DNA from: JAJEFO01 sp022819605
GTDB taxonomy: Bacteria; Pseudomonadota; Alphaproteobacteria; Rhodobacterales; Rhodobacteraceae
Direction: 5' to 3'
NCBI GenBank assembly: GCA_965221545.1
Contig: OZ244901.1
Coordinates: 372,001 to 436,000 of the forward strand
DNA length: 64,000 nucleotides
Each line of letters starts with the position of its first letter. Position 1 is the stretch's first letter. A program made the position numbers and the translations under genes. Positions 17,785-26,764 of this stretch are shown in pieces. Below the pieces are notes generated by a model. It did no database searches, was not told where the DNA came from, and worked only from the letters and a program-made list of their open reading frames with translations.

Positions 17785-18173
17785 CAATTCCGCCGAGTTT
17801 GACTGCCACACTATCCTTTGGGTTCCTGTTCGTTGCCGTCAGCAGAGCCGCGCCAGAGACGGTCCGGATGCGGGGTTGGTCGTGAGCCGCAAGCAGGGTC
17901 ACTCAGGAACGCGTTCGGTTCATGAATCCGTCCAAGGGGCGGCCATGGCGCTACCTTTGCGGGTTCTCAGAGTCGAAGGCGACCTCTCGAGACCATAGAT
18001 CCGCAAACTCTGGACCTTGGTGCCGATGTCCGGGAAGGCGACGAGGGTCCGTCTGGACATGATCGCTGGGAGGAGCGGCATGCACTTTGCTGAACTCGAC
18101 AATGATCGCCTACTAATGCGAAGCGGAAAGAAAGTCTGCGACGCGGACAATAGAGATTGCCGACCAGGTAAGA
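17785..18173. other. Intergenic region between regulator and cytochrome, nothing recognised
   Basis: About 390 bp between convergent genes. Short frames on both strands lack motifs. I found no clear terminator hairpin or repeat. Confidence 0.4.
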
Positions 18174-18608
18174 TCAATGATGCGGCGGATTTCTGCCAGC
18201 CTGAATTTCCTGAATGCGCTCGGGCCAAGTAGACCGAATGAAGGAGAGGACGTTCCAGATTTCCTCTTCCGTCATGACATCCGCGAAGCCTGGCATGGTA
18301 CTCTTGACATTTGTGATCCCTCTTTCGGCCAACGCACCTTCTCCGCCCAATGCCGAGTAGTCATAAAGCAACCGATTGTCGTGGTGCCACGTATGCCCGG
18401 TCTCATCATGTGGCGGGGCAGGGAGGGTGCCGTCGTCGTTCAAGGATTGCCAGTTAGGTTGCCCTTCAAGGTCTGCACCGTGGCAGGACGCGCAGTGTTC
18501 CTCGTAGAGGACTTGTCCTCCGTCGATGTCCCGATCGTCGAGCTCATGACCGGCCATGACGACGGTGGGGCAAACAAAGAGCCCCAAGGCCACGAAAAAC
18601 TTGTTCAC
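18174..18608 (-). CDS. Periplasmic mono-heme cytochrome c
   Basis: Electron-carrier cytochrome c of 144 residues. The GTG at 18608 is the start because it overlaps the multicopper oxidase stop (GTGA) and opens a signal peptide, MNKFFVALGLFVCPTVVMAG. One heme-binding CASCH is at residues 39-43, and the likely axial Met lies in KSTMPGFADVMTEEEIWNV. It is encoded directly after the multicopper oxidase, so it may donate electrons to, or accept them from, that enzyme. The C-terminus is His-rich (NPPHH). Confidence 0.88.
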   Translation of the reverse strand: MNKFFVALGLFVCPTVVMAGHELDDRDIDGGQVLYEEHCASCHGADLEGQPNWQSLNDDGTLPAPPHDETGHTWHHDNRLLYDYSALGGEGALAERGITNVKSTMPGFADVMTEEEIWNVLSFIRSTWPERIQEIQAGRNPPHH

Positions 18609-19903
18609 GCAACTTCCACCCAAGTCTTAAGGCCGGTGACAGAATGTCCGAGCGTATGACAGTGCAACAGCCACTTTCCAGGGTTGTTGAAGACGCAAAG
18701 GATGTCTCGGCTGACCCGTGCATCAACCAGCGACGTATCGCGAAGCGGCCCCAATGATCCATCGCCGTCCAATTCGTAGAAATGATGGCCATGGAGGTGA
18801 ATGCCATGTGGAAAAAACGTGTCGTTCACCATGGTTATCCTCACAACCGTTCCCCGCTGCAATTTCAACCAAGGACTATCCTGCACACCTGAGGTCCCGT
18901 TGAACGACCAAATGTCATCGCCGGGGTGCCGCCCTCCCATGGCCCCACCCTGCATCCTCAAGGTCACGTGCATGTCTGCTTCGCCATTGGTCGTTGCAAC
19001 ATTGTTCGGCGGAAGGGGGGCAATCGGAGATGTTCGCGGCGAAGGGTTCGATTCCTCAACGTTGATGGTCGCCAACGGATAGTGCTCCTGGCCGGTCCAG
19101 AAGCTGAACTCGATGTCGCCGGTGACGTCAGCGATGATGTCTGCACGTTGTGCTGGCGCCAGGTGGATCGTGTTGATGGGCCGCACTGTCTTGAGCGGCA
19201 TTCCGTCCAGAGCGACAAGGTTGCCTTCAACCCCGCCAACATCGACGGGAAATACCCGAGCATTGGCAGTGTTGATCAGCCGGAGCCGAACGCGATCTCC
19301 CTTTGGTACGGCAGATTGTGAGACAATTGCCTTCCCGTAATTCCCCAAGCGACCTCCGTGGGAGAAATGGAACATCGAATCGAAGTCGTCGCGAAGTTCT
19401 CCGTGTTCCTCCAGCCACCAGTCGTCGATCATTACGATGATGTCTGCGTCAACATCTGGCGGTTTCCGTTCCTCCACGATCAGCGGCCCGTAGAGCCCCC
19501 GTGCAACCTGTTCCCAGGAACGGCTGTGGGAGTGGTACCAGAAGGTGCCTGCGTCCGGCGTCACGAATCGATACTCAAAATCGCCCCCGTCAGGGACTGC
19601 ATCTTGCGTGAGCTCTGGAACTCCGTCCATCGCGTTGTCGATCCGGATGCCATGCCAGTGGACCGACGAAGGCTCGCCGGTTCGGTTTTCGAAATTCACG
19701 ACGAGTTCGTCGCCCTGCCTGACCCTGAGAACCGGACCTGGCGTGCTTCCGTTGAAGCCGAGCGAAGGAGTGGTGCCTGATCCTTCCGGCAGTATTTGCG
19801 CAACGACAGGCTCAGCGGTGAGCCTCGTTGTGCTGGCCATGCTCCGTGCGGGGATGAGGGCTGCGGCCGTTGAAGCAAGGAATGTTCGTCTCGATAGCGG
19901 CAT
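18605..19903 (-). CDS. Tat-exported multicopper oxidase
   Basis: Three-domain laccase/CueO-like multicopper oxidase, 432 residues, exported folded by the Tat system (MPLSRRTFLASTAAALIPAR). All four copper-binding segments are intact: HWHG (residues 82-85), HSH (124-126), HGIHLHGH (~365-372) and HCHTLGH (414-420). The axial position five residues after the last His is Leu425 rather than Met, which in this family usually means a higher-potential type 1 copper. There is no Met-rich insert as in CueO. It is co-transcribed with cytochrome c' upstream and cytochrome c downstream, suggesting periplasmic oxidation coupled to c-type cytochromes rather than simple copper detoxification. The substrate is unknown. 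Confidence 0.92.
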   Translation of the reverse strand: MPLSRRTFLASTAAALIPARSMASTTRLTAEPVVAQILPEGSGTTPSLGFNGSTPGPVLRVRQGDELVVNFENRTGEPSSVHWHGIRIDNAMDGVPELTQDAVPDGGDFEYRFVTPDAGTFWYHSHSRSWEQVARGLYGPLIVEERKPPDVDADIIVMIDDWWLEEHGELRDDFDSMFHFSHGGRLGNYGKAIVSQSAVPKGDRVRLRLINTANARVFPVDVGGVEGNLVALDGMPLKTVRPINTIHLAPAQRADIIADVTGDIEFSFWTGQEHYPLATINVEESNPSPRTSPIAPLPPNNVATTNGEADMHVTLRMQGGAMGGRHPGDDIWSFNGTSGVQDSPWLKLQRGTVVRITMVNDTFFPHGIHLHGHHFYELDGDGSLGPLRDTSLVDARVSRDILCVFNNPGKWLLHCHTLGHSVTGLKTWVEVA

Positions 19904-19905
19904 TT

Positions 19906-20343
19906 CTATTCACGATAGACCGAGTGGCAGGACTTGCAACTCGCGCCAAGGCTGCCCATTGCCGGTCCGAGGTCTTCCGGTGCGGTGATGGAAGTTGATA
20001 GCCCGACCGCTATGCCCTCAAGCACGGACGCCTTTGCTCTGAAGTCCTCGAATCTGGTCCAAATCGTCGGCTTGGCCTCCGACATTGGATCGCTCTCATT
20101 TGCTTCAAACAGTCCCGGCACGGCGGCGGCACGGGTCGCGATGGCGGCGGCTGCAGCCCTGGCTGTTGTCGCATCAAATTCCGTCGCTCCCCTGGCCATC
20201 ATCCCAATGGTCTTCAAGTTTTCTGCGATTGCACTCATGCCGTCCATCCGTGCTTTGACGGCCGGATTCTGAACGCCCTGATGTGCAAAGGCGGCTGTCG
20301 CTGTGGCGAGGATCACGCCCGCTGCGATGCATCGCTTGTTCAT
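19906..20343 (-). CDS. Cytochrome c' (class II cytochrome c)
   Basis: Periplasmic four-helix-bundle cytochrome, about 145 residues, with a signal peptide (MNKRCIAAGVILATATAAFA) and the heme-binding CKSCH at the extreme C-terminus (ASCKSCHSVYRE), as is typical of class II. I chose ATG 20343 because the sequence upstream of it is not signal-like. The gene ends 2 bp before the multicopper oxidase start. Cytochromes c' bind NO or CO or transfer electrons; beside an oxidase, an electron-transfer role is plausible. Confidence 0.9.
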   Translation of the reverse strand: MNKRCIAAGVILATATAAFAHQGVQNPAVKARMDGMSAIAENLKTIGMMARGATEFDATTARAAAAAIATRAAAVPGLFEANESDPMSEAKPTIWTRFEDFRAKASVLEGIAVGLSTSITAPEDLGPAMGSLGASCKSCHSVYRE

Positions 20344-20359
20344 ACCTGTTCCCTCGAAT

Positions 20360-20767
20360 TCAGTTGATGCCACTCGCCCGCTGCAGCTTGCGGACATGGG
20401 CAATGTTCATGGCGACATCTCCGTAAGTGACGACATTGACTGCTGACATGCCCCCAAACAGCCGGCGAAGTTGCCGAACTCCGAATTCCACTGCCCCGCA
20501 AAGGGACTGTTCGCCGTGATGCGACAGCCTGTAGAATTCGTGATCCAGCGAAGGAACGACATCCTTTCGCTCGACGACATGGATTCCATCGCAGGCTGAA
20601 CACTTGACGTCAAACGCAGATTTCCCGACTTGAGCGTTGGAAGAGCATGACTCCCGTACCGTGATGCTTGCAAGCGAGCTCAAAAGAAGCCCCAAAGCGA
20701 TGTGGTCGGTCCATCTGGAGCCCGGACAATCTCCTCGTCTGGTCCAGTGACGGACCAGTGCGGCCAT
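20360..20767 (-). pseudogene. Cytochrome c with destroyed heme site
   Basis: The frame encodes a class I cytochrome c-like protein: GKSAFDVKCSACDG, then a heme-pocket segment SLDHEFYRLSHHGEQSL, and a C-terminus AMNIAHVRKLQRASGIN typical of periplasmic mono-heme cytochromes. The expected CxxCH reads CSACD, so the proximal heme-iron ligand His is Asp (GAT at that codon). The Met-ligand region (FGGMSAVN) and signal peptide also look eroded. It cannot bind heme normally. It lies 16 bp upstream of the intact cytochrome c' gene, so the operon probably once encoded three cytochromes. Confidence 0.72.
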
Positions 20768-20864
20768 CCGCCGATCCCTCTGCGATGGAAGAGAATCTGG
20801 GCCACCAGCATATGTTAATCCTCAGTGTCTTCCGCCATCTCTAAAGTTTCCAGCGGGTGGAAGG

Positions 20865-21285
20865 TCAAGCAAGGTGTCCTGACGCCTTCGTGAACATCCA
20901 CATCGCCATGTCGACCATCACCCGACATTCCACCAGCGACACGAATCTCCGGGAAGAGCCTCAGTTTGCATCATGCGATACATGTCAGATCGCGTTCGTC
21001 GATGTAGATCGCATTGAAAGATCTGACGGCTACGATGCCGACCGCGAAGAAGGCAAGCGGCTCGAACTCTCCGTTCGGCACGTCCGTCTTTACCGGAAGG
21101 ACCGAACCCGCATCGACGATGGGACAGATGTGCCAGTATCGAATCCAGCGTCGAGCCAATGGGCCGCAGCCAGGGAACATGATCACAAAATTTTCCAGGC
21201 AATTGAGCATTTGAAGGCAGAGAAGTGCGATGGAGATCGCGACGAACCATTCGACGGAACGGGCAAAGGCCGTGCCCATTAACAC
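20865..21285 (-). pseudogene. Degenerate MauE/DoxX-like small membrane protein
   Basis: The N-terminal part (20971-21285) keeps hydrophobic helices and a signature like small MauE/DoxX-type membrane proteins: PLARRWIRYWHICPIVDAGS, then SFNAIYIDERDLTCIA. A stop at 20971 interrupts it. The remaining C-terminus is recognisable in other frames, ending VDMAMWMFTKASGHLA before a TGA at 20865, where intact homologues would carry a continuous last helix. Family assignment rests on remembered pattern and is moderate. It sits upstream of the dead cytochrome in the copper-oxidase operon. Confidence 0.5.
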
Positions 21286-21600
21286 CTAGGTCGCAGCCGA
21301 AGACATGAGAGCCGTGACGGGCGATCGCCATTAATCGCCTGACCGCCCGACCTCGAACCGGTTCGGACATCCCTTCGCGTTCAGACTGTCGGCAACCAGC
21401 GAGCACGGTTGAAGGAATTCTCGGCCGGCGCTGCGGCAGTTTGCAACCAGATGTCTTGGCAACCGTCCACGACAGTGCCGACGTACCGACGACAGACAGC
21501 GTCGTCACGTACGCGCACCACCAACGCATCGACCGGTCATGCAAGCGGTTTGCGATCCGGGCCAAGTCCTTCAAGAGTGCCCAGGACGGGCTGGCCAAGT
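21286..21600. other. Intergenic stretch, no recognisable gene
   Basis: About 315 bp. Long open frames run through it on the minus strand but carry no recognisable motifs. Given the decayed genes to its left it may be eroded coding DNA. Confidence 0.35.
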
Positions 21601-22185
21601 TCAGCCTTGCCGCGGAATGCCCTTTTGCCGGCCTTCCGGCGCATCACGCTGGGTGACGCCGTCAATCAGCACGAAAGCGATGACGCATGGCTCGGTACTG
21701 CGGTTCGACCAGGCGTGGTTGTTGCCGCGCTGGATCAGCACGTCACCGGCTTTCAACAGGAGGTCGTCCGCCTCGTCGTCCATCATCATCCAGATCTCGC
21801 CGGTGAGCACTATGGCATAGTCCAGCGAGTCAGTCCGATGCATGAAGGGATGCCGGCCACCTTCAACGACATTGGCGCTGGCACCCATTTCCCCAAAGGC
21901 AGTCTTTCCGTCGAGGGTCTTCAGGACGTCAGGATCTTCGGGTAGAAACTCGACGCAGCGAAACGTGCTGCCCATCGGCGGCGGATGCAGGACGAAGTCG
22001 CCGATGCAGGTTTCTGTCGGGCCGTCGTATTCGGCGGGACTGCCGCGCTCGATCCAAAAGTTCGTCAACCGGACCCCGGGCCGGCTCGTGCGTTCAAGGT
22101 ACTGCGTGGCGGTCGTGTCGCTGATGACGACGGCTTTGCCATGCTCGTCATGACCCGTCACGACCCGGCGGAATTCTCGTGCCAT
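21601..22185 (-). CDS. Cupin-domain protein
   Basis: A 194-residue single-cupin protein starting MAREFRRVVTGHDEHGKAVV. I preferred ATG 22185 over an upstream ATG at 22209 because homologous cupins begin this way. The barrel motifs are GGRHPFMHRTDSLDYAIVLTGE (metal His, Glu) and GDVLIQRGNNHAWSNRS (metal His). Such proteins occur beside aromatic or transporter genes and may act on small organic acids, but no reaction can be assigned. It lies downstream of the TAXI remnant in the same direction. Confidence 0.8.
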   Translation of the reverse strand: MAREFRRVVTGHDEHGKAVVISDTTATQYLERTSRPGVRLTNFWIERGSPAEYDGPTETCIGDFVLHPPPMGSTFRCVEFLPEDPDVLKTLDGKTAFGEMGASANVVEGGRHPFMHRTDSLDYAIVLTGEIWMMMDDEADDLLLKAGDVLIQRGNNHAWSNRSTEPCVIAFVLIDGVTQRDAPEGRQKGIPRQG

Positions 22186-22294
22186 CCGTAGACTCCTGTG
22201 CTTGTTCAACGGGCCGCGTATGGTCGGGATCGGATGTTGCGGACCGGTGCAATGCGGGTATATCGGTCGGCAAGCAAGTTTGACAGGCGACCGA

Positions 22295-22462
22295 TGCTGG
22301 CCGGGTCAGGAACGGCAATGGCGGCATCATCAGCAGGCGGAAGACTCGGAAGTTGCGGGCTGGGAGGAATGAGTCAGGGACGTTCAGCACGTGGGTCAGC
22401 CTGAAGACAAGGGCGGTGCCCGTCACGCCAATGGCAAGGACCTTGTTCAGTGTCCGGCTCAT
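22295..22462 (-). pseudogene. Truncated N-terminus of a TRAP fused permease (DctMQ-like)
   Basis: About 56 codons from MSRTLNKVLAIGVTGTALVF, including VPDSFLPARNFRVFRLL and PLPFLTRPA, a pattern like the first helices of TAXI-type fused TRAP permeases (the region normally read as ..YRAIHL..LTYPA). No further permease sequence follows. It starts 72 bp after the TAXI binding-protein gene, exactly where its permease should be. The rest of the carrier, some 600 residues, has been deleted. Confidence 0.55.
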
Positions 22463-22534
22463 GGGCTACGGACTCGCCGGAAGAGGTTTTGTCCACGCTG
22501 GCGGCTAACTCGTCCCGGACCGTTCTGTTGCGAT

Positions 22535-23467
22535 CTACTTCCTGAAATACCGCTCTGCACCCGGGTGTAGCGGGATCTTGAGCCACAGGGACCGCTCCGG
22601 ATCGATCTGGCGCGCATGCACGTTTCCTGCGCGGAACTCGTCCATGTGATCGTAGATTGCCTGTGTGATCTGATACGCCGTCTCTTCGTCCATGCTTGCG
22701 TCGACGATCAGCATGTTGTTGACGCTCAAGAGCGACCCTTCCGCATCGGTGCCATACACGTCGGCCGGCACGATCACCTTGTTGTAGTTGGGATATTTCT
22801 CCAGCGCATTGGCCATCATCGCATCGCTCAGTGGAATGAAACTCAGCTTGGCGTTTGCTTGGGCCTGCATCACCGCGTCAGCGGGATAGCCGCTTAGTGC
22901 AAAGACGGCATCGACGGTGCCGTCGGCGAGTTGGCTGAAGCCGTCAGCATGGGAGAGAAAGCTCGGCGTGATGTCGTCAATCGTCATGCCGTGCAGGCCA
23001 AGCACCTGGCCCAGGAAGGGGATGGTACCGCCTCCTTCCGGACCAACGGCGATGCGCTTGCCCTTCAGGTCCGGGATTCCGTTGATGTCGGATCCGTCGA
23101 GCGTCATGATGTGCAGCACGCTGGCGTGCAAAGCACCGATGGCGCGAAGATTCATTGCGCCGTCGCTCCGATATGGACCGGCACCCTCGTTGGCCAAGAC
23201 GGAAAGGTTGTTGTTCGTGATTGCGATATCGACTTTGCCGGAATTCACCAGCCGCGCGTTCTGGACCGATCCCTGCGTCACGACCGGTACCATCGTCAAC
23301 CCTGCGGCATGGTTGCCGACCAGCGTCGAGATCGCTTGGCCGACCGGATAGTACGTGCCGCCGTGGCTCGCCGTTCCGATGCGAAGCTCTGCCGCCTCTG
23401 CCGTGATCGCGCCCCCGAACGTCAATGCGAATGCCAAAGGAGTCAGCAGTGATTGAATGCAGTTCAT
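22535..23467 (-). CDS. TAXI-family TRAP transporter solute-binding protein (orphan)
   Basis: Periplasmic binding protein of a TRAP-TAXI carrier, 310 residues. It has a signal peptide (about residues 1-26, ending TAEAAEL) and the TAXI start LRIGTASHGGTYYPVGQAIS, then GKVDIAITNNNL, GKRIAVGPEGGGTIPF and a C-terminus HPGAERYFRK typical of the family. Ligands are usually small organic acids or amino acids. Its permease is truncated, so it may be non-functional unless it partners a permease elsewhere (for example the one at 39.8 kb). It is divergent from the flavin monooxygenase. Confidence 0.88.
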   Translation of the reverse strand: MNCIQSLLTPLAFALTFGGAITAEAAELRIGTASHGGTYYPVGQAISTLVGNHAAGLTMVPVVTQGSVQNARLVNSGKVDIAITNNNLSVLANEGAGPYRSDGAMNLRAIGALHASVLHIMTLDGSDINGIPDLKGKRIAVGPEGGGTIPFLGQVLGLHGMTIDDITPSFLSHADGFSQLADGTVDAVFALSGYPADAVMQAQANAKLSFIPLSDAMMANALEKYPNYNKVIVPADVYGTDAEGSLLSVNNMLIVDASMDEETAYQITQAIYDHMDEFRAGNVHARQIDPERSLWLKIPLHPGAERYFRK

Positions 23468-23882
23468 TTTTCTGCTCCCGTCATGTGGCCACGATGCGGG
23501 CCGTCGGCACGGTGGTTGTCGCGGCTCGTTGATTCATTTGACGGAAACATCCAATTCTGGCCGTGTCTAGGCGCCAACTCATAAAAAAATCGATTTTTCA
23601 TGAAATTGGAAAGAATATTGCATTTTATGGCCGCGTCGCTAGCTTCTTTGTCAGGAGATCCCCGCGTCCGAGCGGTTTGGTTACCAACGGGGAGAACGTC
23701 TTGAGAGGTTCAATGCTAACGCCAACCCATGCCTTGATTGGTCGGGAAGTGTCGGACTGCTCTGACCTGCAGGAATACTCCCGACGATCCCTGCTTGGCC
23801 AGTCTTCACCGAGTCAGGAACCGTTTCCTGACATGGCGTGGGAGGTTGCCGAAAATGGATCGCACACACCGCCGCTCCTTGA
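23468..23882. promoter_or_regulatory. Divergent regulatory region with AT-rich palindrome
   Basis: A 415-bp region between the TAXI gene and the monooxygenase. It contains a palindrome AAAAATCGATTTTT at 23585-23598, unusually AT-rich for this DNA. Similar motifs occur upstream of the GntR gene (28216) and between the nitroreductase and yciI (34066). It probably carries the promoters of both flanking genes. No gene is recognisable. Confidence 0.45.
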
Positions 23883-25454
23883 ATGTCCGCAGCCGTACGG
23901 CACGCCGGGATGCACCTGAAAGACATCAGTCAGGCGGGCAGGCGTCACGATCGTGCGGACGTGATCATTGTCGGTTTTGGCCCGACCGGCGCTACATTGG
24001 CCAACCTGTTGGCGGAATGCGGTGTCAGTGCCATCGTCGTTGATCGCGAGGCCGGGATTTACGACCTGCCAAGGGCGGTTCACTTCGACGGCGAAACCAT
24101 GCGGGTCTTTCAGGCCGCGGGGATTTCCGAAAGCTTGAGCCGTGAAGTGATTGTCAATCACGGCATGCGTTTTGTCGATCCCTGCGGGGAACTCCTGCTT
24201 GACTGGCCGCGGCCGCAAGAGATCGGGCCCCAAGGATGGCACACGAGCTATCGCCTGCATCAACCTGACTTGGAAAGGCTGTTGCGCGAGAAATTGGCGA
24301 GGCGTTCCAATGTGTCGGTACTGACGAATTCGGAGGCGATTTCCGTCAACGTCCGGAGACGGGATGTGATCGTGACGTGCCGCAACCTCCAAAATGACCA
24401 GACACGCAACCTGTCTTCGTCTTATGTTGTCGGCTGCGACGGAGCACGGTCATTCGTTCGCGGCGTGATCGGTTCGGAAATGGTCGACCTCGGGTTCAAG
24501 GAACGCTGGTTGGTCGTGGACGTGATCCTGAAGGATGATCGGCCGGATCTTGGGGATCACTCGATCCAGTATTGCAGTCCTGATCGGCCGATGACGTATT
24601 GCCGAAGCCCGAAGAACCGGCGACGCTGGGAATTCGCCTTGCGAGATGACGAGGTTGATGAGCAGGTCACCAGGGAAGAACAGGTCTGGTCGTTCCTGGC
24701 ACCTTGGATCGAACCGGGTGACGCGGAATTGGAGCGCCGCGTAGTCTACACATTTCGGTCCGAAATCGCGCAGATCTGGCGAAAGGGCCGATTGATGATC
24801 GCGGGCGATGCCGCGCATTTGACGCCGCCTTTCATGGGACAAGGCATGTGCGCAGGAATCCGCGATGCATCAAATCTGGCCTGGAAACTTGCACTATGCG
24901 TCAAGGGTGCTGTCAGTTGCGACATTCTCGACAGCTATCAGGAAGAGCGTGCACCCAATGCGCGGGCCTTCATTGAGACTGCAATGCGCCTTGGCGGGCT
25001 GATCAACGCGCTGGACAAGGGGTCTACATTGTCCTTGGGGTCGCGAGACGAGACCGGGGTCGCAAGCATGGAAACCATTTCCCCACCGTTGGGTTTCAGT
25101 GACGTGGGCGGCTTGATCCCGGCAGACACGCCGCACAAGGGACGGTTGTTTCCGCAGCCGGTGCTTGAGGACGGGCGCTTGCTGGACGATGCGGTCGGGT
25201 TCAATCCGGCACTGATCGTGCGTGGGGCATTGCCCCGCCATGTTGCAGCGACTGTCCCGGTCGTCGAGTGCATTGACGGTTCTGCCCTGGCAGCCGCACT
25301 CGCCGGATTCGACACGAACGCCGTCCTGGTTCGACCTGATCGATACATTGCGGCCAGCGCGAAGACCGAGGCGGATGTAGCGGCACTTGCAGCGCTGGCA
25401 TTGCCGTCGCCAGTGCCCGGCCGCGCATCGGGGGAAGCATCTTGCGCAGTGTAG
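23883..25454 (+). CDS. FAD-dependent aromatic ring hydroxylase (MhpA-like)
   Basis: Class A flavoprotein monooxygenase, 523 residues, predicted to hydroxylate a phenolic substrate with NAD(P)H and O2. It has the FAD Rossmann motif DVIIVGFGPTGATLANLLAE (about residues 26-45), the DG motif VVGCDGARSFVRGVIG near 180, and the second FAD motif LMIAGDAAHLTPPFMGQGMC near 305. The C-terminal thioredoxin-like domain is typical of MhpA/PheA relatives. ATG 23883 gives a longer leader than ATG 23910; either is possible. The neighbours (dead P450, VOC protein, intradiol dioxygenase) point to aromatic catabolism; the substrate is not determinable. Confidence 0.88.
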   Translation: MSAAVRHAGMHLKDISQAGRRHDRADVIIVGFGPTGATLANLLAECGVSAIVVDREAGIYDLPRAVHFDGETMRVFQAAGISESLSREVIVNHGMRFVDPCGELLLDWPRPQEIGPQGWHTSYRLHQPDLERLLREKLARRSNVSVLTNSEAISVNVRRRDVIVTCRNLQNDQTRNLSSSYVVGCDGARSFVRGVIGSEMVDLGFKERWLVVDVILKDDRPDLGDHSIQYCSPDRPMTYCRSPKNRRRWEFALRDDEVDEQVTREEQVWSFLAPWIEPGDAELERRVVYTFRSEIAQIWRKGRLMIAGDAAHLTPPFMGQGMCAGIRDASNLAWKLALCVKGAVSCDILDSYQEERAPNARAFIETAMRLGGLINALDKGSTLSLGSRDETGVASMETISPPLGFSDVGGLIPADTPHKGRLFPQPVLEDGRLLDDAVGFNPALIVRGALPRHVAATVPVVECIDGSALAAALAGFDTNAVLVRPDRYIAASAKTEADVAALAALALPSPVPGRASGEASCAV

Positions 25455-25990
25455 GTCGCGGAATTGGTGCAAGCGCATTCTTGCGCGCGCAAGAAGTCTC
25501 CGGAACGCGATGTTGCATGTCGCGGGAGATTTCGGGGCAGTTGGAATGCCCGAGTGATTGCAATCTCGGGCGGGTCCGTTTGCCTGGGCAGTTCCCGGTC
25601 GCCCGCACCGTGCAAGAGGGCATCGTGCCTCGCATGGAGTTCGGCAGGAACAGGACCGGCGACGGAAGCAGGGCCCGAAGCACGAGGCGGTACAGATCCG
25701 CGACCCAGAAAGGAGTGATACTCTTGAAGACCGTCGCTGCCTCGCACCGCGATCCCCGGCTGTTTCCCGATCCTGGTCGCTCCGACACAGTACGTCGACC
25801 CAACAGGCATCTGAGCTTCGGTCTTGGAGTTCACGTCCGTGCCGGAAACTCGCACGCGCGGATGGGAGCCGCGATCGCATTCCGGGAGCTCTTCGGTCGT
25901 TTCCCCGGGTTGCAGTTCACCGCGTCGCCCGATATCGCCGCACGCCTGTGGCTCAGGGAGACCCGGCAACTGCACGTCGCCGTCAAATGA
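25442..25990 (+). pseudogene. Cytochrome P450 C-terminal remnant lacking the heme cysteine
   Basis: The frame covers only the last ~180 residues of a bacterial P450: AVQEG-like K-helix region, ASHRDPRLFPDPGRSD, then NRHLSFGLGVHVRAGNSHAR and MGAAIAFRELFGRFPGLQF. In the heme loop FGxGxHxCxG the cysteine that ligates iron is Arg (codon CGT). The N-terminal ~220 residues with I-helix and oxygen-activating Thr are absent. It begins at the end of the monooxygenase gene and ends overlapping a VOC gene start. Clearly dead. Confidence 0.8.
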
Positions 25991-26001
25991 GAGAACCGGT
26001 C

Positions 26002-26544
26002 ATGAACCGACCAAGACCTGCCAGAATGCAGCATATCGCCATAGAAGTCAGCGATACGGATCGCTCTATCGAATGGTATCGGCGTGTTCTCGGTTTCAAG
26101 CTCACCGAGCGTCACGCAGTGTTCGAGGTGGAAGACATTCCTGTCGAACTGACTTTCATGCGTCTCGCCAACGTCCACCACGAGATTGTCCTTGTTCATA
26201 ATCCGAAGAAGACCTACCGAACGAAGCCGCTTCCCGAGGCGGACCTCGACGGCCCTCCGAATTTCCATCATGCCGCATTTGAATGCGAAAATCGAGATGA
26301 TTGGCTGGCTCTTCTGGACCGCATTCGCACGGAAGGTGCGGAGATCGTTCGGGGACCGATACTGCATTCGTTCGTGCAGCCTCGCGGCGATGGAAGTTGG
26401 GGCGAAAACGAGGCCGTCTACATTCTCGACCCTGACGGCCATCGAATCGAACTGTTTTGCGACCTTGCCACGATCGACAGTGACGGCACTCACGTCAGCG
26501 CGGCAGGCGTTCGGCTGCAAGGTACAGAAACCGAAGAGTTGTGA
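26002..26544 (+). CDS. VOC-family (glyoxalase/extradiol-type) metalloprotein
   Basis: A 180-residue vicinal-oxygen-chelate protein with two babb modules. Likely metal ligands are His in ARMQHIAIEVSDTD, His in NFHHAAFECEN and Glu in DPDGHRIELFCDLAT, the 2-His-1-carboxylate pattern of ring-cleaving or isomerising VOC enzymes. An alternative ATG at 25987 overlaps the P450-remnant stop (ATGA); I favour 26002 because a GAGAG lies about 8 bp ahead. By context it may act on a catechol-like or lactone intermediate. Confidence 0.8.
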   Translation: MNRPRPARMQHIAIEVSDTDRSIEWYRRVLGFKLTERHAVFEVEDIPVELTFMRLANVHHEIVLVHNPKKTYRTKPLPEADLDGPPNFHHAAFECENRDDWLALLDRIRTEGAEIVRGPILHSFVQPRGDGSWGENEAVYILDPDGHRIELFCDLATIDSDGTHVSAAGVRLQGTETEEL

Positions 26545-26764
26545 CCGCGGACATTTCCGCCTTCATTCAAGGAGACCCTGTCACGTTCTGGTCCGGCAAG
26601 CGAAGCCATTCTGCACTCGTTTTCGACGGTCGAATGCGGTCTATTCCCGTTCTGCCGCCTTTTGCATCGACCGTGAGCCTTTGCGGTGTCTTGAAGATCC
26701 GTGATCCCCAACCGGTCGTCACGCCGATGCCCTGAGTCGGTTCGTCACGAAGCGTGCAGGGTTC

